64,000 bases of DNA from Persicaria tinctoria. Taxonomy: Eukaryota > Streptophyta > Magnoliopsida > Caryophyllales > Polygonaceae. Below, in pieces: positions 10,465-22,449 of the stretch; the stretch's first letter is position 1, and the number at the start of each line of letters is the position of its first letter. The translations under genes and the position numbers were made by a program. The stretch is taken from assembly GCA_037127255.1 (NCBI GenBank), contig JBANSL010000004.1, positions 4,712,001 to 4,776,000 on the forward strand. Direction: 5' to 3'. A model generated the notes under the pieces. That model was not told the origin of the DNA. It searched no databases and worked only from the letters and a program-made list of their open reading frames with translations.

Positions 10465-10953
10465 ATGGCGATCTCTCTCCCCCAGGGCCTCATCCTCTTC
10501 CTCTCCCTCTCCGGACTCTATCCAGAAACCGTCTCTGGTTCATCATCATCGGTTGGAGATGAAGGAGGAGAGGATATCCACGAAATCCTCCCGAAATTCA
10601 ACCTCCCAAAGGGATTGTTCCCGGACGTCCCCAACACCTACTCCCTCTCCTCCGACGGATCCTTCTCCGTCCGCCTCCTCCGCCCCTGCTACGTCCACTT
10701 CGACGACCAGCTCGTCTACTACGACTCCCTCATCACCGGCATCCTCCGCTCCGGCTCCGTCTCCTCCGTCTCGGGCATCCAGGCTAAGAAGCTCTTCCTC
10801 TGGCTCCCCGTCAGCGGTATGGATCTCGATCCCGCTTCCAATTCCATTCAATTTCACGTCGGCGCTCTCTCCCAAAATCTCCCCGCCGATCGCTTCCAGG
10901 AGGTTCCTCGGTGTTCGAGCAAGGTCGATTTTATCCCCCTTTCTTCCTCTTAA
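10465..10953 (+). CDS. DUF538 family secreted protein
   Basis: This single exon encodes 162 residues, the usual length for the plant DUF538 family. Residues 1-25 form a signal peptide with a hydrophobic core (LILFLSLSGLY). The domain starts at about residue 38 (IHEILPKFNLPKGLFP) and includes YSLSSDGSFSVRL, CYVHFDDQLVYYDS, KKLFLWLPVSGMDLD and a C-terminal PADRFQEVPRCSS. These are all conserved family features. The ATG has a good plant context (ACCATGGCG) and directly precedes the signal peptide. Family members are secreted and often stress-linked; the biochemical role is not settled. A GC-rich coding block between AT-rich flanks supports a real gene. Confidence 0.9.
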   Translation: MAISLPQGLILFLSLSGLYPETVSGSSSSVGDEGGEDIHEILPKFNLPKGLFPDVPNTYSLSSDGSFSVRLLRPCYVHFDDQLVYYDSLITGILRSGSVSSVSGIQAKKLFLWLPVSGMDLDPASNSIQFHVGALSQNLPADRFQEVPRCSSKVDFIPLSSS

Positions 10954-11634
10954 ATCCGTACAGCGTTTGAATCCTTTGATTTGATCCTCCTTGGACACTC
11001 TGTGGTTGAAATTGAACAGTGTAAATAATAGAAAATGTTGTGAATTTGCTGTTTGTGAAGAAAATCAAGTGTTGGCTCCTTTCTGCAATTGAATTTCTTA
11101 GGATGAATTTGAATGCTTTTGAAGTAGATGAATTTATTCAGAATCCACGAATTACACAATCAAACCCTAATTCGACGCAAACTGCTGCCTTTTATGTTTT
11201 CCAAGTGAACATTTTTAGTTTGATTCATGACTGAAATCGGCCAACAGTAAGCATATGAAGATCAAAGCTCTCATGATTGGGGAAGAAGATAACAGTAAGC
11301 AGTCCAATTTTAAGGCTTGTAAGATAACAGTAAATTTCAAATCAACTTCCCTGCGATGCTTGAAAACAAGTTCGTAACCAGCATCCGAAAGTGGCCTTTC
11401 CTGGCTATCTTCTCCCGCAGATGAGGGGAACGAGATCCACGAGCTTCTGCATTCATCAATTTGCTCAAGAATTTGCTGAGAATTGAAGAAAGAATTCAGA
11501 GGTTAGTGTTCAAACAAAGAACCTCAATTCCCTCTAGAATGTCAGGGTGGAATTGTGAACAAGGAATACATCAAGATACATGGTTTATGAGCCAATCTGT
11601 CTACAAAGCTACTCTTCAATCTCAAGGGCTTGTT
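10954..11634. other. 3' flank of the DUF538 gene, no gene seen
   Basis: AT-rich sequence that probably includes the 3' UTR of the DUF538 gene. The small frames here have no recognisable domain. Confidence 0.5.
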
Positions 11635-12497
11635 TGGGATGAGTATATAGATATAGGCTATGGGTATAGAAAGCCCAATATCTATATCCCTTGTTTGGTA
11701 TAGTTATCTAAATTAGTAGATAGATATCAATCTATATCTCCTATCTACTAATTCTAGGGTTTTCTTCCTATTTGGATATCTGACAAAATTGGGGGCTATA
11801 GAAAAAGAGAGATGAGCGACTGAACAAGAACGTTTTCTTCTTCTCCTCCTCCTTCTCTGTAGATCTGCTCGCCATTGCATCTGCTCAAACTTGCATCTTC
11901 TCGATTCTTCACGAAATTGTTGTTCACCACTTGCATCTGTGTGAAAACTTCTATTCGAATTTTTCATGCCGTTCAAAATTGCATCTGCCTAGAAATTGCT
12001 ACACACGAAATTCCTTCACGAAATTCTGTTCGAATTGCTGCACACGAAACTTCTGTTTGAATTCTTCACGAAATTGCATCTTCTCAATTGAGAAGCAATA
12101 TCTGTTCGAATTGCTACACACTATTTAACTCAATGAGGAATTTGTTCGAAATTGATGGATAGACTGATCCGTTGAAGAAGCATCATTGAGGGATGGACTG
12201 GTCTGTTCGAAATTGCTCCCTCTTCTTTCTAGTCGTTGTCATCTGTTTTATTTTGGGACTTCACTGGTGCCCAGACAACAGCACTGTAGGATTTTTTTTT
12301 TATTCTAGCTTTGAATCAATGGCATCCGGCTTCAAAGAGTTATTTTTTCTATTCTGATATCTATATACTCTTCCCAAACATGAGATATAAGATATAGATA
12401 TCAATCCTATACTCATACCCAATACCCATAGCTTGATATCTATATCTCATACCCATAGCCTATATCCTATATCTATATACCCTTTCCAAACGGGCCC
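11635..12497. mobile_element. Non-autonomous DNA transposon with 3-bp target duplication
   Basis: The left end AGGGCTTGTTTGG and right end CCAAACGGGCCC form terminal inverted repeats. They extend imperfectly for about 45 bp through TATAGATATAGG...GGCTATGGGTAT. TCA flanks both ends (11632-11634 and 12498-12500), fitting a 3-bp duplication of the PIF/Harbinger kind. The interior has repeated AATTGCTACACACGAAATTC-like segments and no transposase. Confidence 0.65.
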
Positions 12498-12500
12498 TCA

Positions 12501-13146
12501 TTGTGTCGGTTTCATTTGAATAAGTTGAGTGTCCCTCCTTCAGTTGGCCGCCAAGAATTGCTGAGAATTCGACAGACAAAGCCAGTTATAACAAGAGTAG
12601 AGTCTGACGCCTGCTGCTCCATCCACACGGTTAGATGAGGGGACGAACCTCTGGATTCATCGAGACTTGAAACTTGAAACCCTTGCTCGACAAGACCTTA
12701 ATCATTTTGGCGCACCTTTTTTGGGTTGTTTGTGGTTGTGCTTTTTGGTGGTCCTAGGCATACTTTGACTTGGTTGAAGATGCAACATCCAAAGTCAATA
12801 CTGACTGGGGTCGTGGTGGTGTGTTTATGACGACTCTATTTCCGGTAGACGCTTGCTTGGAGCTCGTCTTTACTCAACATGAGATGGCATCCTGATATAC
12901 TGGCCAACGGTGCTACATGGGGATGCTTGACTTTGTTCTTCGTTTCCGGTAGACACTTGCTTGGAGCTCTATTTTCTTTTTCTATTATAATGTATCATGA
13001 CAGTTAGTCCGTTTGCCGACCTGTCGACCTCTTGAGGCGAGGATCAAGTTTATTGCATGATCTCTTGATTTTCTACTTGAATTAAAAAAAATATATCCTT
13101 GGACTGACCCTCCTATATATAATGTCTAATTATATATAATGTCAAG
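12501..13146. other. Intergenic, small duplication only
   Basis: No gene is seen. A direct repeat of TTTCCGGTAGAC(G/A)CTTGCTTGGAGCTC occurs at about 12838-12865 and 12943-12970. Confidence 0.5.
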
Positions 13147-13760
13147 TAGTGGTTGAGCCAGAACCCGAGGAAGGTGGGGGCACTCTCGTGACAAACGCCG
13201 ACAATGAATAATATGAATTCATACAACAAACAATGTTTTCAATACTGCCAAATAACGATAAAAATAAAAGAGTTCACTAGTATAAATAGTTCTTCATTGC
13301 TAATTAATGTCATAAACTGAAATAGTTTAACTCGACGATAGGGGTAAATCCATTTTACGGATTTTCATACCTTGAAAATGTTGAAAGATAATCTCATTAT
13401 CGATAAACTTGGAAACATTTTTTTCGACATAACAGGTCAAATTCTCAAAGGAAAAGTCATCTCCCATCTTATTGTGCAAATATGGCTTGATAATACTCAT
13501 AACAGAGAAAATTATTTCTAATGTAGTTGTTGCAACTCGTAACACTAAAACCAACTCGATGAGATGATATATCAAGTCAAAAGTTTTGTGAATTTCTATC
13601 TCGACCATCTTTTCAAAAAACATCCATAGTATCTTGCAAAGTAGAAAATTTAGCATTTTCACTCCTTTAAACTTCAGTAACTTCTTACCTATTTGTCGAA
13701 ATGAGTAATATAATCTCTCGTTTCGAAACTCTCAACATAATTATAGAGGGTTTGTCAGAT
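13147..13760 (-). pseudogene. hAT transposase C-terminal remnant
   Basis: The minus-strand frame 13662-13327 encodes HLIELVLVLRVATTTLEIIF followed by SVMSIIKPYLHNKMGD. This is the hAT C-terminal dimerisation region found in the DUF4371/zinc-finger MYM-like transposases. The rest of the transposase is missing. A degraded hAT-like end (GTGGTTGAGCCAGAACCCG) lies at about 13149-13167. A related remnant on the other strand is at 37220-37327. Confidence 0.75.
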
Positions 13761-13849
13761 AAGGGACATGTCTCCCTAGATCTGCCTCTAATGCCAAGTC
13801 AAATTAGCTCAAACCAATAAATCTTTATCCTAACCTATACCATTAGTTG

Positions 13850-14835
13850 CAATTAACACCCTAAATGAGTTTCTTGAATTAAAAAATTACCCACATCAAA
13901 CAAAATTTTTAAAAGATCACCCACATTCATAAAATATTTTCAATAAACCCCTGATACATTTAAAAAAAATGAGAATTAAATAAATCTCTTACAATTTAAC
14001 CCCACTCGACCTACCATCCAAAAATAATTATAATAGATATATAAAATATACTCCTTTAAAATATAATATAATTACTTTAGCATCTACTAATTTAAAATTT
14101 TAATATAATAAATCAAAATAAATAATTATTTATCTAAAAACATACATTATAATTAAAATCTAAATTTATATAAGTCTGTCTCGATACATGTCGATTTATA
14201 CATCTATATATTAATTCCCTGTATATTATTTGATACGATATATACTGTCTTTTTGGTTAATATTATGCTATATATACTAAAAATAATACATAACATCTTA
14301 TAGTGTATCACACATAAATTCCATGGTATTAAAAAATTGATTCTATAAGAAATGTTTAACATAATAGTTTTACAAAAACAAAATAAAGTAGAATTAAAAA
14401 AATAAACGGTAAAAGATATGATAACCATTTGCAATAAATAATTATATAATAAAGATATATTAAAAATAATATGGTAAAAGATAATAATTTTACCATATTA
14501 TTTTTAATATATCTTTATTATGTAACTATTTATTAATTATTACACAAATGGTTATCATATCTCATACCATTTATTTATTAAAATCTACATTATTTTATTT
14601 TTGTAAAATTATTATGTTTAAGATAAATAATTAATCATTTTGAGTAATTATATTAAAATATTAAATGATAAAATAATTATATTATATTTTTAAATGAGAA
14701 GATTTTATATTACTTGTTATAATGATATTAGGAGTTTACTGAAAACATTTTATGAATATGGGTGAATGTTTGTAATTTTTGTATGATGTGGGTAATTTTT
14801 TAAATTTAATAATCTCATTCAGGGTTGAGTGAGGA
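13850..14835. mobile_element. Long inverted-repeat (foldback-type) element
   Basis: The two halves are imperfect reverse complements over several hundred bases. The outer arms match (AAATTACCCACATCA and its complement near 14790), the middle arms match (AGATATGATAACCATTTG), and the centre at about 14452-14518 is a nearly perfect palindrome around GATAATAA. There is no coding capacity. Ends and target duplication are unclear, so the superfamily (MULE-like or foldback) is not assigned. Confidence 0.7.
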
Positions 14836-15445
14836 TATTTTGTAAAATTTTACAAAATTAGAGTATTAAAACATTTAAAAGCAACTTATTAGTTACAACT
14901 TACAATTTACCCTTAAATTTATGTTCAGATCATTTTGGATTCAATTTCTTTTCAGTTTTCGGATTCGAATCATTTTGGTCTTGATTTGCTCTACTCCAGT
15001 CAAGTTGGGATTCGGGTCATGATTTTTGATAAAATTTTGGGCTAGTTGGGTTGTTCGAGTCCTATTAGAGTTTGTGAGCTCAAGCTTTGAGGGCTATTAA
15101 ATTGAGATAAGAAAAACTTCATACCCACGAACACAATTTGTAGAAAATCGAGGTCACTACAGAGAATTAATCAAAATTATGGTTTTTAAAGCATTAAAAT
15201 GGATTTTAAATTAAATAAATGATTAAAAAAAGGAGTGGAGATCGATCAAAGCGACAAAGCGAGGGTTTTCCTTATTGGCACTCACACCCCCTCTACCGCT
15301 CTTTCTCTCTCCTCATTTCATCATCTCCCTCGAGTTTCTCTCCCCCATTTCTCTCTCGATCTTTGACGAAACCAGACGACGACGGCAAGCTTGAAGGAGC
15401 TCTTTATAGGATTCGGTAGATCTAGGGTTTGCCAATAGCGCAATC
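14836..15445. promoter_or_regulatory. Upstream region and 5' UTR of the PP2A gene
   Basis: AT-rich upstream DNA changes at about 15240 to a pyrimidine-rich stretch (CTCTTTCTCTCTCCTC and similar), typical of plant 5' UTRs, directly before the PP2A start codon. I cannot place a TATA box with confidence. Confidence 0.4.
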
Positions 15446-18400
15446 ATGAGCTTCGATCCGGTGCCCCCTTCGAACTCCCATCACAACCTCGATGAAGAGA
15501 TCGCGCAGCTCATGCAGTGCAAACCCCTCTCCGAGCAAGAGGTACTTTTCCTCCATGTTTCTCCTCTTTACATCTCGCACTACCTTTGTTTTTGTGATTT
15601 CACGACCGGGCTGGAAGTTCCCATAGATCGACGTTTTTCGCCTAGGTTTTGCATTTAGGGACAGGAATTTGGGTGTTTTGTTTGGTTTTCGATGGATTTT
15701 GTTGTGATTTGTTCTCTCCTATCAAATTGACGAGGTTTGTCTCGGATTTGTTGTGGCGCTTGGTCAGATCCAAAATTGGTTCGAATATTACGTGGGTTAT
15801 TTGTTTGTTTCTTTCATAGGGGCGCATCTTTTCCTTTGGAACATTATCAGGTGTTTCCATTGGTATGAATTTATGCTCTGGGCGAGCCTACAATGCGACA
15901 AACTTGGCATTTGAGATCTTACATTCTTAGTTATTTTGACAATTTTTTCAAATTTGAGATAGTGCTAATTTTTTGGGCTGTGACTTGTGAGACATTATGA
16001 TTTGTGTTTTCTGTGAAATAGAGATCTTGACTAGCCTTTGACATTGCCGCTTTATTGTTATTATAATATGTCTATACTCATCAATTCAAACATGTGGATA
16101 AACAAGATACTCAATCACTAGCCTCTTATGTATACTTCTTCTTTTGAGATGAGTTTAAAAATTGAGTTTTAAATTAATACTCATCAAAATGGATATTAAG
16201 ATTTTCATGGAAGTTAGCTTAGGAAGAAAGGTCAAGGACAAAAATCTTATGTAGCCACAAATACTTTTTTTTTAAAAAAATATTAAAAGTGGATTGTGTT
16301 ACAATAGCACAGACAGTTGCCAACATCCACCCGAGTCCTTGACTTTTTTTATGCGAATAAACGTGAGTGTGGATGGTTGTAGCGCATTGCATCCAGAATT
16401 TATAGGGTAATGGAACTTCGGAAAAAACCGGTTAGGCTTCAGTGTAGTGGACCTATTTTATGCCTGTTTTTTTAGTTAAGGTATAGATATGATTAGTTCT
16501 AAAGAATTTGCAGTGGTTGCACTATAGTTTTGTTTCCCATACCCCAAATACTAAATCATGGCAGTTCAATGTTCATGAGAGTTTTAGTGTCAATAAAGCA
16601 ATTCATTTTTTTTGAGAAGGTTAAACATTTGTCTTGTAGGTGAGGGCATTGTGTGAAAAGGCCAAGGAGATATTGATGGATGAGAGCAATGTTCAGGTAT
16701 AATATTTTCTTTCCAGCTTCTTTCGCTTCCAAATGAAAAATGGTATTCATTATTTGTTTTTGTTTCATTGCAGCCAGTGAAGAGTCCTGTGACCATATGC
16801 GGTGATATTCATGGACAGTTCCATGATCTCGCTGAACTATTTCGCATTGGTGGCAAGGTATTATGTTTTGTATGCGAGTTTATGTTCCTTGCCCGGAGTT
16901 TCTTTGTCATTTTTCTGACATTTTTAGTTTCTAATTCCTGACCTTTTTGTTCCAACTGTAGTGCCCGGATACAAATTACTTATTCATGGGTGACTATGTT
17001 GACCGAGGATATTATTCAGTTGAAACTGTTACAGTAAGTCCTTGATTCCTGCTTCCTTTTGCTTCTCTGGCATAAGTTTTCTGTGAACGGCTGTTGTATG
17101 TGGATATCAAATTGACCAAAGCAATGGTATTATAAGTAGAAGGCTCTAGAGAACTTCCTGAAGTTTTGACGCCTCCCTGAAAATATGCTGTCACTGACTT
17201 TCCCAAACTTATAGGGCTATGCATTAACTATCTATATATTAAGCAATTGCACCCCTTCAATTAAAGGGTAAGTACAACAGGCGCTTTATTACACTCTGGT
17301 GTCCCCAAAGCCATTATGACATTTTAGTTCTAGTGGCTGGTCTGGTCAGTGCAATGGAAACAGTTTTTTAATAAGAAATGTTTATATTTGGCACATATTA
17401 TAGATTTCCTAACCTGTCAACTCCAAAATGCATTTTCACTTGAGAATAATGAGCTTCTGGAACTAATATGTTGAATTATTTTCTGCCTTACAGTTGTTGG
17501 TGGCACTTAAAGTTCGATATCCTCAGAGGATCACCATTCTTAGAGGCAATCATGAAAGTCGTCAGGTGCTAAGTTATTTTTTGTTGTTGATGTACTTCTA
17601 CTAATTTATTCCTCAGCACTATCTGCATTGTTTTGTTTACATCTAATCAAATCTTTTTTTTTGTTTGTTTGTTTGGTAATGTGAATACAGATTACTCAAG
17701 TTTACGGATTTTACGACGAGTGCCTGCGGAAGTGAGTTTAGTGATTTTAAAAGCTTATAACTTTAGTTGTTTGCTTTATATATTATAGCATTATTGTTCT
17801 GCTGCTTGGTGCTCGCTTGTTGTTTTTGTAGATAATTTTGTGGTAAACATCTGGCCAAGTTATTTAGAGTTACATGCCTTACTTCTAGAGTCATTTGTTT
17901 CCATTTATGAAAGAAATGAATGTGGAATAAAAGGAATGGTATATGGGCTATTAATTTGAAGGTTCTAAGTGGAATATCAGTATTGATTTTGGTATATTAT
18001 ACCAATTCTTCTTCTATGTCCTTACATTGCAATACATTTTTACGAAGGTACGGCAATGCTAATGTGTGGAAGACCTTCACTGATCTATTTGATTACTTCC
18101 CGCTCACTGCTCTGGTTAGTATAAATCATCTTCACAATTTCATTTTTAGTTTGAAAAGTCAAATCCAGACATATAACATATTCTTGCTTGCTCTGTTCAA
18201 CATGGAGCAACTCGAGTTCTTATATTTTTTACTTCCAAGCTAATATATATCATTGTTTTTACTTTGCAGGTTGAATCTGAAATATTTTGTCTACATGGTG
18301 GATTATCTCCATCCATCGAGACGCTTGATAACATACGAAACTTTGATCGTGTTCAAGAGGTTCCGCATGAGGGGCCTATGTGTGATCTCTTATGGTCTGA

Positions 18401-18995
18401 CCCAGATGATCGCTGTGGATGGGGTATTTCACCTAGGGGTGCTGGATACACCTTCGGTCAAGTATATTCATATCCTTTTGACTCCATACTTTTTTTTTTT
18501 TGAGATGCTTTCTGTAATGCTCTGATGTTGTATTTACTGCTTATTACAGGACATATCAGAGCAATTTAACCACACCAACAATTTAAAGCTGATTGCCAGA
18601 GCCCACCAACTTGTTATGGAGGGATACAACTGGGGTCATGTGAGTACTACTTTTGTTATCTTTCTTATTCTTGCACTTGTCTAGGTCATGCTTTTACTCA
18701 TTTAGCTTCGTCCTGAATTCCAATGTATCCTAATTTACAGGAGCAAAAAGTGGTAACGATATTTAGTGCTCCTAATTATTGTTATCGTTGTGGAAATATG
18801 GCATCCATTTTGGAAGTTGACGACTGCAACGGCCACACATTCATTCAGGTATTCTGAATGCTAGCCATTTGGACTTTCCATAAGCTAGTTATATGCAAGT
18901 AATGGATTATGATTTGTATCTGATTACAGTTTGAGCCAGCACCCAGGAGAGGTGAACCAGATGTAACACGGAGAACACCCGATTATTTCCTATGA
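15446..18995 (+). CDS. PP2AC: PP2A catalytic subunit (subfamily II type), 11 exons
   Basis: Serine/threonine phosphatase 2A catalytic subunit. Exons: 15446-15541, 16640-16696, 16774-16857, 16962-17033, 17494-17565, 17691-17731, 18048-18114, 18270-18461, 18550-18639, 18741-18848, 18930-18995. All introns are GT-AG, every junction keeps phase, and the product is 314 residues. The metal-binding motifs are complete: GDIHGQ (61-66), GDYVDRG (89-95), RGNHE (120-124), HGG (172-174) and RAHQ (244-247). It ends in DYFL, the tail whose leucine is carboxyl-methylated to control B-subunit binding. The N terminus and the 11-exon structure fit the Arabidopsis PP2A-3/PP2A-4 group. It acts in the cytosol and nucleus with A and B subunits. 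No defect is seen. Confidence 0.97.
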
Positions 18996-19715
18996 TTTGG
19001 TTCGCCCACAAACGATGTTGGTCTTGGAAGCCTCTGAAGCCGGTTTACAAGTTGGCAGCCAAATTACATTGTTGAAAAGGCATTGAAATCTCTTTTGGTG
19101 GTTGGGGTTGGCTAAGCTGTGGGCTTTGAATGGGTGAAATTCCATTTACTTCGATTTGCTGCTTCATGAAATGTCACGAGCTTCGCAAAGTAAAGGAGCC
19201 CCTGAAAAAAATTGGAGCTTTTTGGTAGCCTGCATATGTATCAATTTCCAGTGAACAACACTATTGGCATCCTTTATTCCTATATTTTTGTTTACCCTTT
19301 TTTGTTGTTTATTTTTTAATCATGGTTAATTTATGGTAGAAGAAAGATGGTTTGGCAGGGGTGGTCAGGAAGGGGTGGTTGTAGAGAGACGATGACGAAA
19401 CGTTTGGTTCATGAATCCTTTGTTGCTTCATTGCTCATTTTTGTTCCTTTTGGTCAAACATGTTGATGTTTATGTCAATTCATTGGCCTTTGTTTGCTCT
19501 TTTAAGTTCAACATTGGGCTAATGAAACCTTTTTAATGAGTGACTTGGGTAATTTTGTGTAGTGTTATGGGAGAAAATTTGGTACCTTCCGAAATCAAAT
19601 TACATTTAAATGCGATGTAATTAAGATGCAAACAAAATGAGCTTGTTTAGTTGTCTTGCTAAATGGTGTTTACCGTGGTTTAATCGGATACTATGCCATA
19701 ATTTTTTTGGTGGGG
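18996..19715 (+). other. 3' UTR and downstream of PP2A
   Basis: T-rich non-coding sequence follows the stop codon, with no other gene. A poly(A) site cannot be placed with confidence. Confidence 0.4.
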
Positions 19716-19717
19716 AT

Positions 19718-19840
19718 ATCATAATATTTTATACAAGTAACATGAAACATATCATAATATTTTATACAAGTAACATGAAACATATCATAATTTTTTTTTT
19801 GGAAATATCATAATATTTTATACAAGTAACATGAAACATT
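19718..19840. repeat. Short tandem repeat, three copies
   Basis: Three copies of a unit containing ATAATATTTTATACAAGTAA and CATGAAACAT stand in tandem, separated by short poly(T) runs in the last copy. Confidence 0.75.
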
Positions 19841-21310
19841 TTTTTTTTTAAAATGCACATTTTTTCATTTCCCACCTTTTATTTTGGATCACCTGGTCAA
19901 CCAAAAACCCAATGGGCTTGACCCAAACTTTTTTGGGCTAACCGAGCTCGTTTCAAAGCTCTTTGTTCGAAAACTTCGAATCATAATAGGGTCTAAGTTA
20001 AACAAAATACTTCATATAAATCATTGATGTATTTTGAAAGAGGTGGAAAGCTCTTAACTTTTGTTAAGATATTGATGAGAGCAAAAATATTTAGGCACCT
20101 TGCATGTAACAAGGGGTCTTCAGACCAGTGTTTTAAAAAGCGCTAGGCGGTGAGGGGCTGCCAGGTGCCTGCCTAGCTCTAAGCGGAAGGGGGCCGCCTA
20201 GTGCCTAGGTGGGCCTTAGACGAGATTTTTAGAACAGTGCTTCGGATCCTTAGGACCCATGTGACGAGGCTGAAAGAGTCTAACATAGAAAATATGAACA
20301 AAAGCGAGCCTAGTATTCCTATTGTCAATTGGTTTTATGATTGAACCTCACCGCGATAATGTGTTGGTTTGCTAGCGCACGTGTGTTTGTACAACCATAT
20401 TTATTTATGTGTTGAGATACTAGCGCACATATGCCTGTACACACGACTCTTAATCACGGGTCCTAACGGATTTCGATAGTGCTCGTCCTTGATGTGAAAA
20501 GCCCTTACATGATCCATTGGTTCTTATGGGTTTAGATACGTTCGTGCATAGAATAGATCAACACTTTATACATCGCAAGTTGTACAACCGGTGTATAAAG
20601 TATGTTCATCATGACTGAGTGTTTAATATACTGGATCACTTATTGTTATTTTTCTGATTGACAATATTGATCTGTCGTTTCCTTCATGCTTTCTGTAAAG
20701 CATGAAATCTGCACCTCCATCCTTGTCGGAATCAATCGATCTTCCTGCATAGAGTAGAATAGGAAGAGGCGGGGCTCGCTCCCCCGGAGGAGCCTTCGAC
20801 GCTCAAGTCATAAGGTGTCGGCTGTCTGAGAAGCCCCCTAAACCCTAGTAGAAAACTCGAATATATAACGAGGTTTAGGGTTTGCCTGGTAAAAGACGAT
20901 TATGCCCCTGGACATCTTATGTAATTACTTTTGCTCTGTCAATTGCCCCTCGGGTTTCCTTATCACGATCTAGTGATGAGGGAAGAAGAATAATTCAATA
21001 CTCTTCACTTGTTATGATCAAAGATCACCAATAATGTTTGCCCATTGTCTTCGTTGTATCCTGCAAGTTTTGGCATTCTCATCCGAATAACACAATATAA
21101 TGCAGTTGGTACGTTATTAACCGATCAAATGAAAGTTACTACTTAAAAGTTAGAGATAGCGTTTGTTGATGACATCCTTGCTTTTATTTATGATTGAAGA
21201 TTCGATGGTCTTCATTAAGTTGAGTATTTTTTCCTAAATGACACTCTTATTGCTTGATTTTGACTTTTGTTGGCCCTTAATGGGGTTATTATGGCCTAAA
21301 GATTGGCTTT
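19841..21310. other. Intergenic, old repeat debris
   Basis: No gene is seen. A GC-rich patch at 20130-20220 has repeated CTAGGCGG/GCCTAG words. A segment at 20750-20880 (GAGGAGCCTTCGACGCTCAAG) looks like old repeat sequence, but I cannot classify it. Confidence 0.4.
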
Positions 21311-21311
21311 T

Positions 21312-21617
21312 ATTGGCCGTGAGTGGCGACTCATTGGCCTTGAGCGGTTGTTTTGGCCTTGAGCGGATAATGTGGCCTTGAGCGGCTAATTTGGCCTTGA
21401 GCGGCTAATTTGGCCTTGAGCGGCTAATGTGGCATTGAGCGGCTAAGTTGACCTTGAGCGGCTAATGTGGCCTTGAGCGGCTAAGTTGGCATTGAGCGGC
21501 TAATGTGGTCTTGAGCGGTTAATTTGGCCTTGAGCGTCTAATTCGGCCTTGAGCGGCTAATGTGGCCTTGAGTGGCTAAGTTGGCATTGATTGGCTATTG
21601 TGGCCTTGAGTGGCTAT
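21312..21617 (+). repeat. 19-bp minisatellite
   Basis: About sixteen tandem copies of TGTGGCCTTGAGCGGCTAA, with variants at the first bases (TG/TT/GT) and scattered substitutions. The array is flanked by degenerate half-units (TTGGCCGTGAGTGGC). The 19-bp period is not a multiple of three, so it is not coding. Confidence 0.9.
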
Positions 21618-22197
21618 CGTCAATTATTTTTTATGGCTGTGATATAACGTTGTTACATATGTGGATGCGCATACAAGCATTTTAAGAATTTAAATGTCAC
21701 TAATTAAAGCTAGGAGTCAAGATGCAATTAACCATGTACTATGATTAACTAAAGAGTAAACTTTTCATCAAAATAGGACATAGAGAACTTAGCTTTTGGG
21801 TCTCATATGTTGGACCGACCGGACATGATACGTTGCACTTCCAAGTGAGACATCATGCCTTATGGAAGTTGGGTCTTTTTCCATAATTAGCTTAAATGTG
21901 TGGACTGAGCTGCAATTTCCAAGAACTCTGGACTGATTTTTCAATTAATCCCAATTTGCAAAATAACGTCCTCGGATTAATTACTTTGTAATTAATCCCA
22001 ATGTGCAAAGTAACGTCTTCCTCATAGGGTTTGTACTTTGTAGCAAGCAGCGGCGCAGGGGCTTGAATTGGCATCCTCGGCCATCGTCCCACCTCGGACC
22101 TTGATCTTCGACGGTAGCGAAGGATCGTTAACGGTGGATTCGGGTGCTTCGGCTTACCCATCGATGTCGGTGCATTCTAGTGGTTCGGTGAAAGGAG

Positions 22198-22449
22198 ATG
22201 CTCGGTGATTCGATCATCGTTGTCAAGGATGTCTGGCATGATAAGACAGGGATACGGCGGTTTTCAACGGAGAAGGTGATGGAGAGGACGCTCCTGGTGT
22301 GGCCGGCGAAGTGGAAGGCTCGAGGATGCCGCTTCGATTTTGAGCGCCGCTTATGCCCCTAGGCCGTGAGCCACGAAAACGAGATCGAGCCGCCTCAAGA
22401 AATTGAACCCATGAGTGAGCCGCCTGTGGTTGTGGCCCTAGATCAGTAG
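22198..22449 (+). pseudogene. Unidentified GC-rich coding-like remnant
   Basis: An open frame from ATG 22198 runs to TAG 22362, then continues in the same frame to TAG 22449. The product has a protein-like composition, with SIIVVKDVWHDKTGIRRFS, VWPAKWKARGCRFDFERRL and an acidic tail EIEPPQEIEP. GC content is well above the surroundings. I do not recognise the family. It could be a broken gene or a captured fragment; the in-frame stop argues against a working gene. Confidence 0.4.

Noticed and set aside
19841..20980. Possible CRISPR-like or regulatory repeat cluster around GCCTAGG words
   Set aside because: The words are irregular and the genome is that of a plant; they look like an old repeat.
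22198..22449. Treating the coding remnant as an intact gene with a stop-spanning intron
   Set aside because: No GT-AG pair removes the TAG while keeping the frame in an obvious way.
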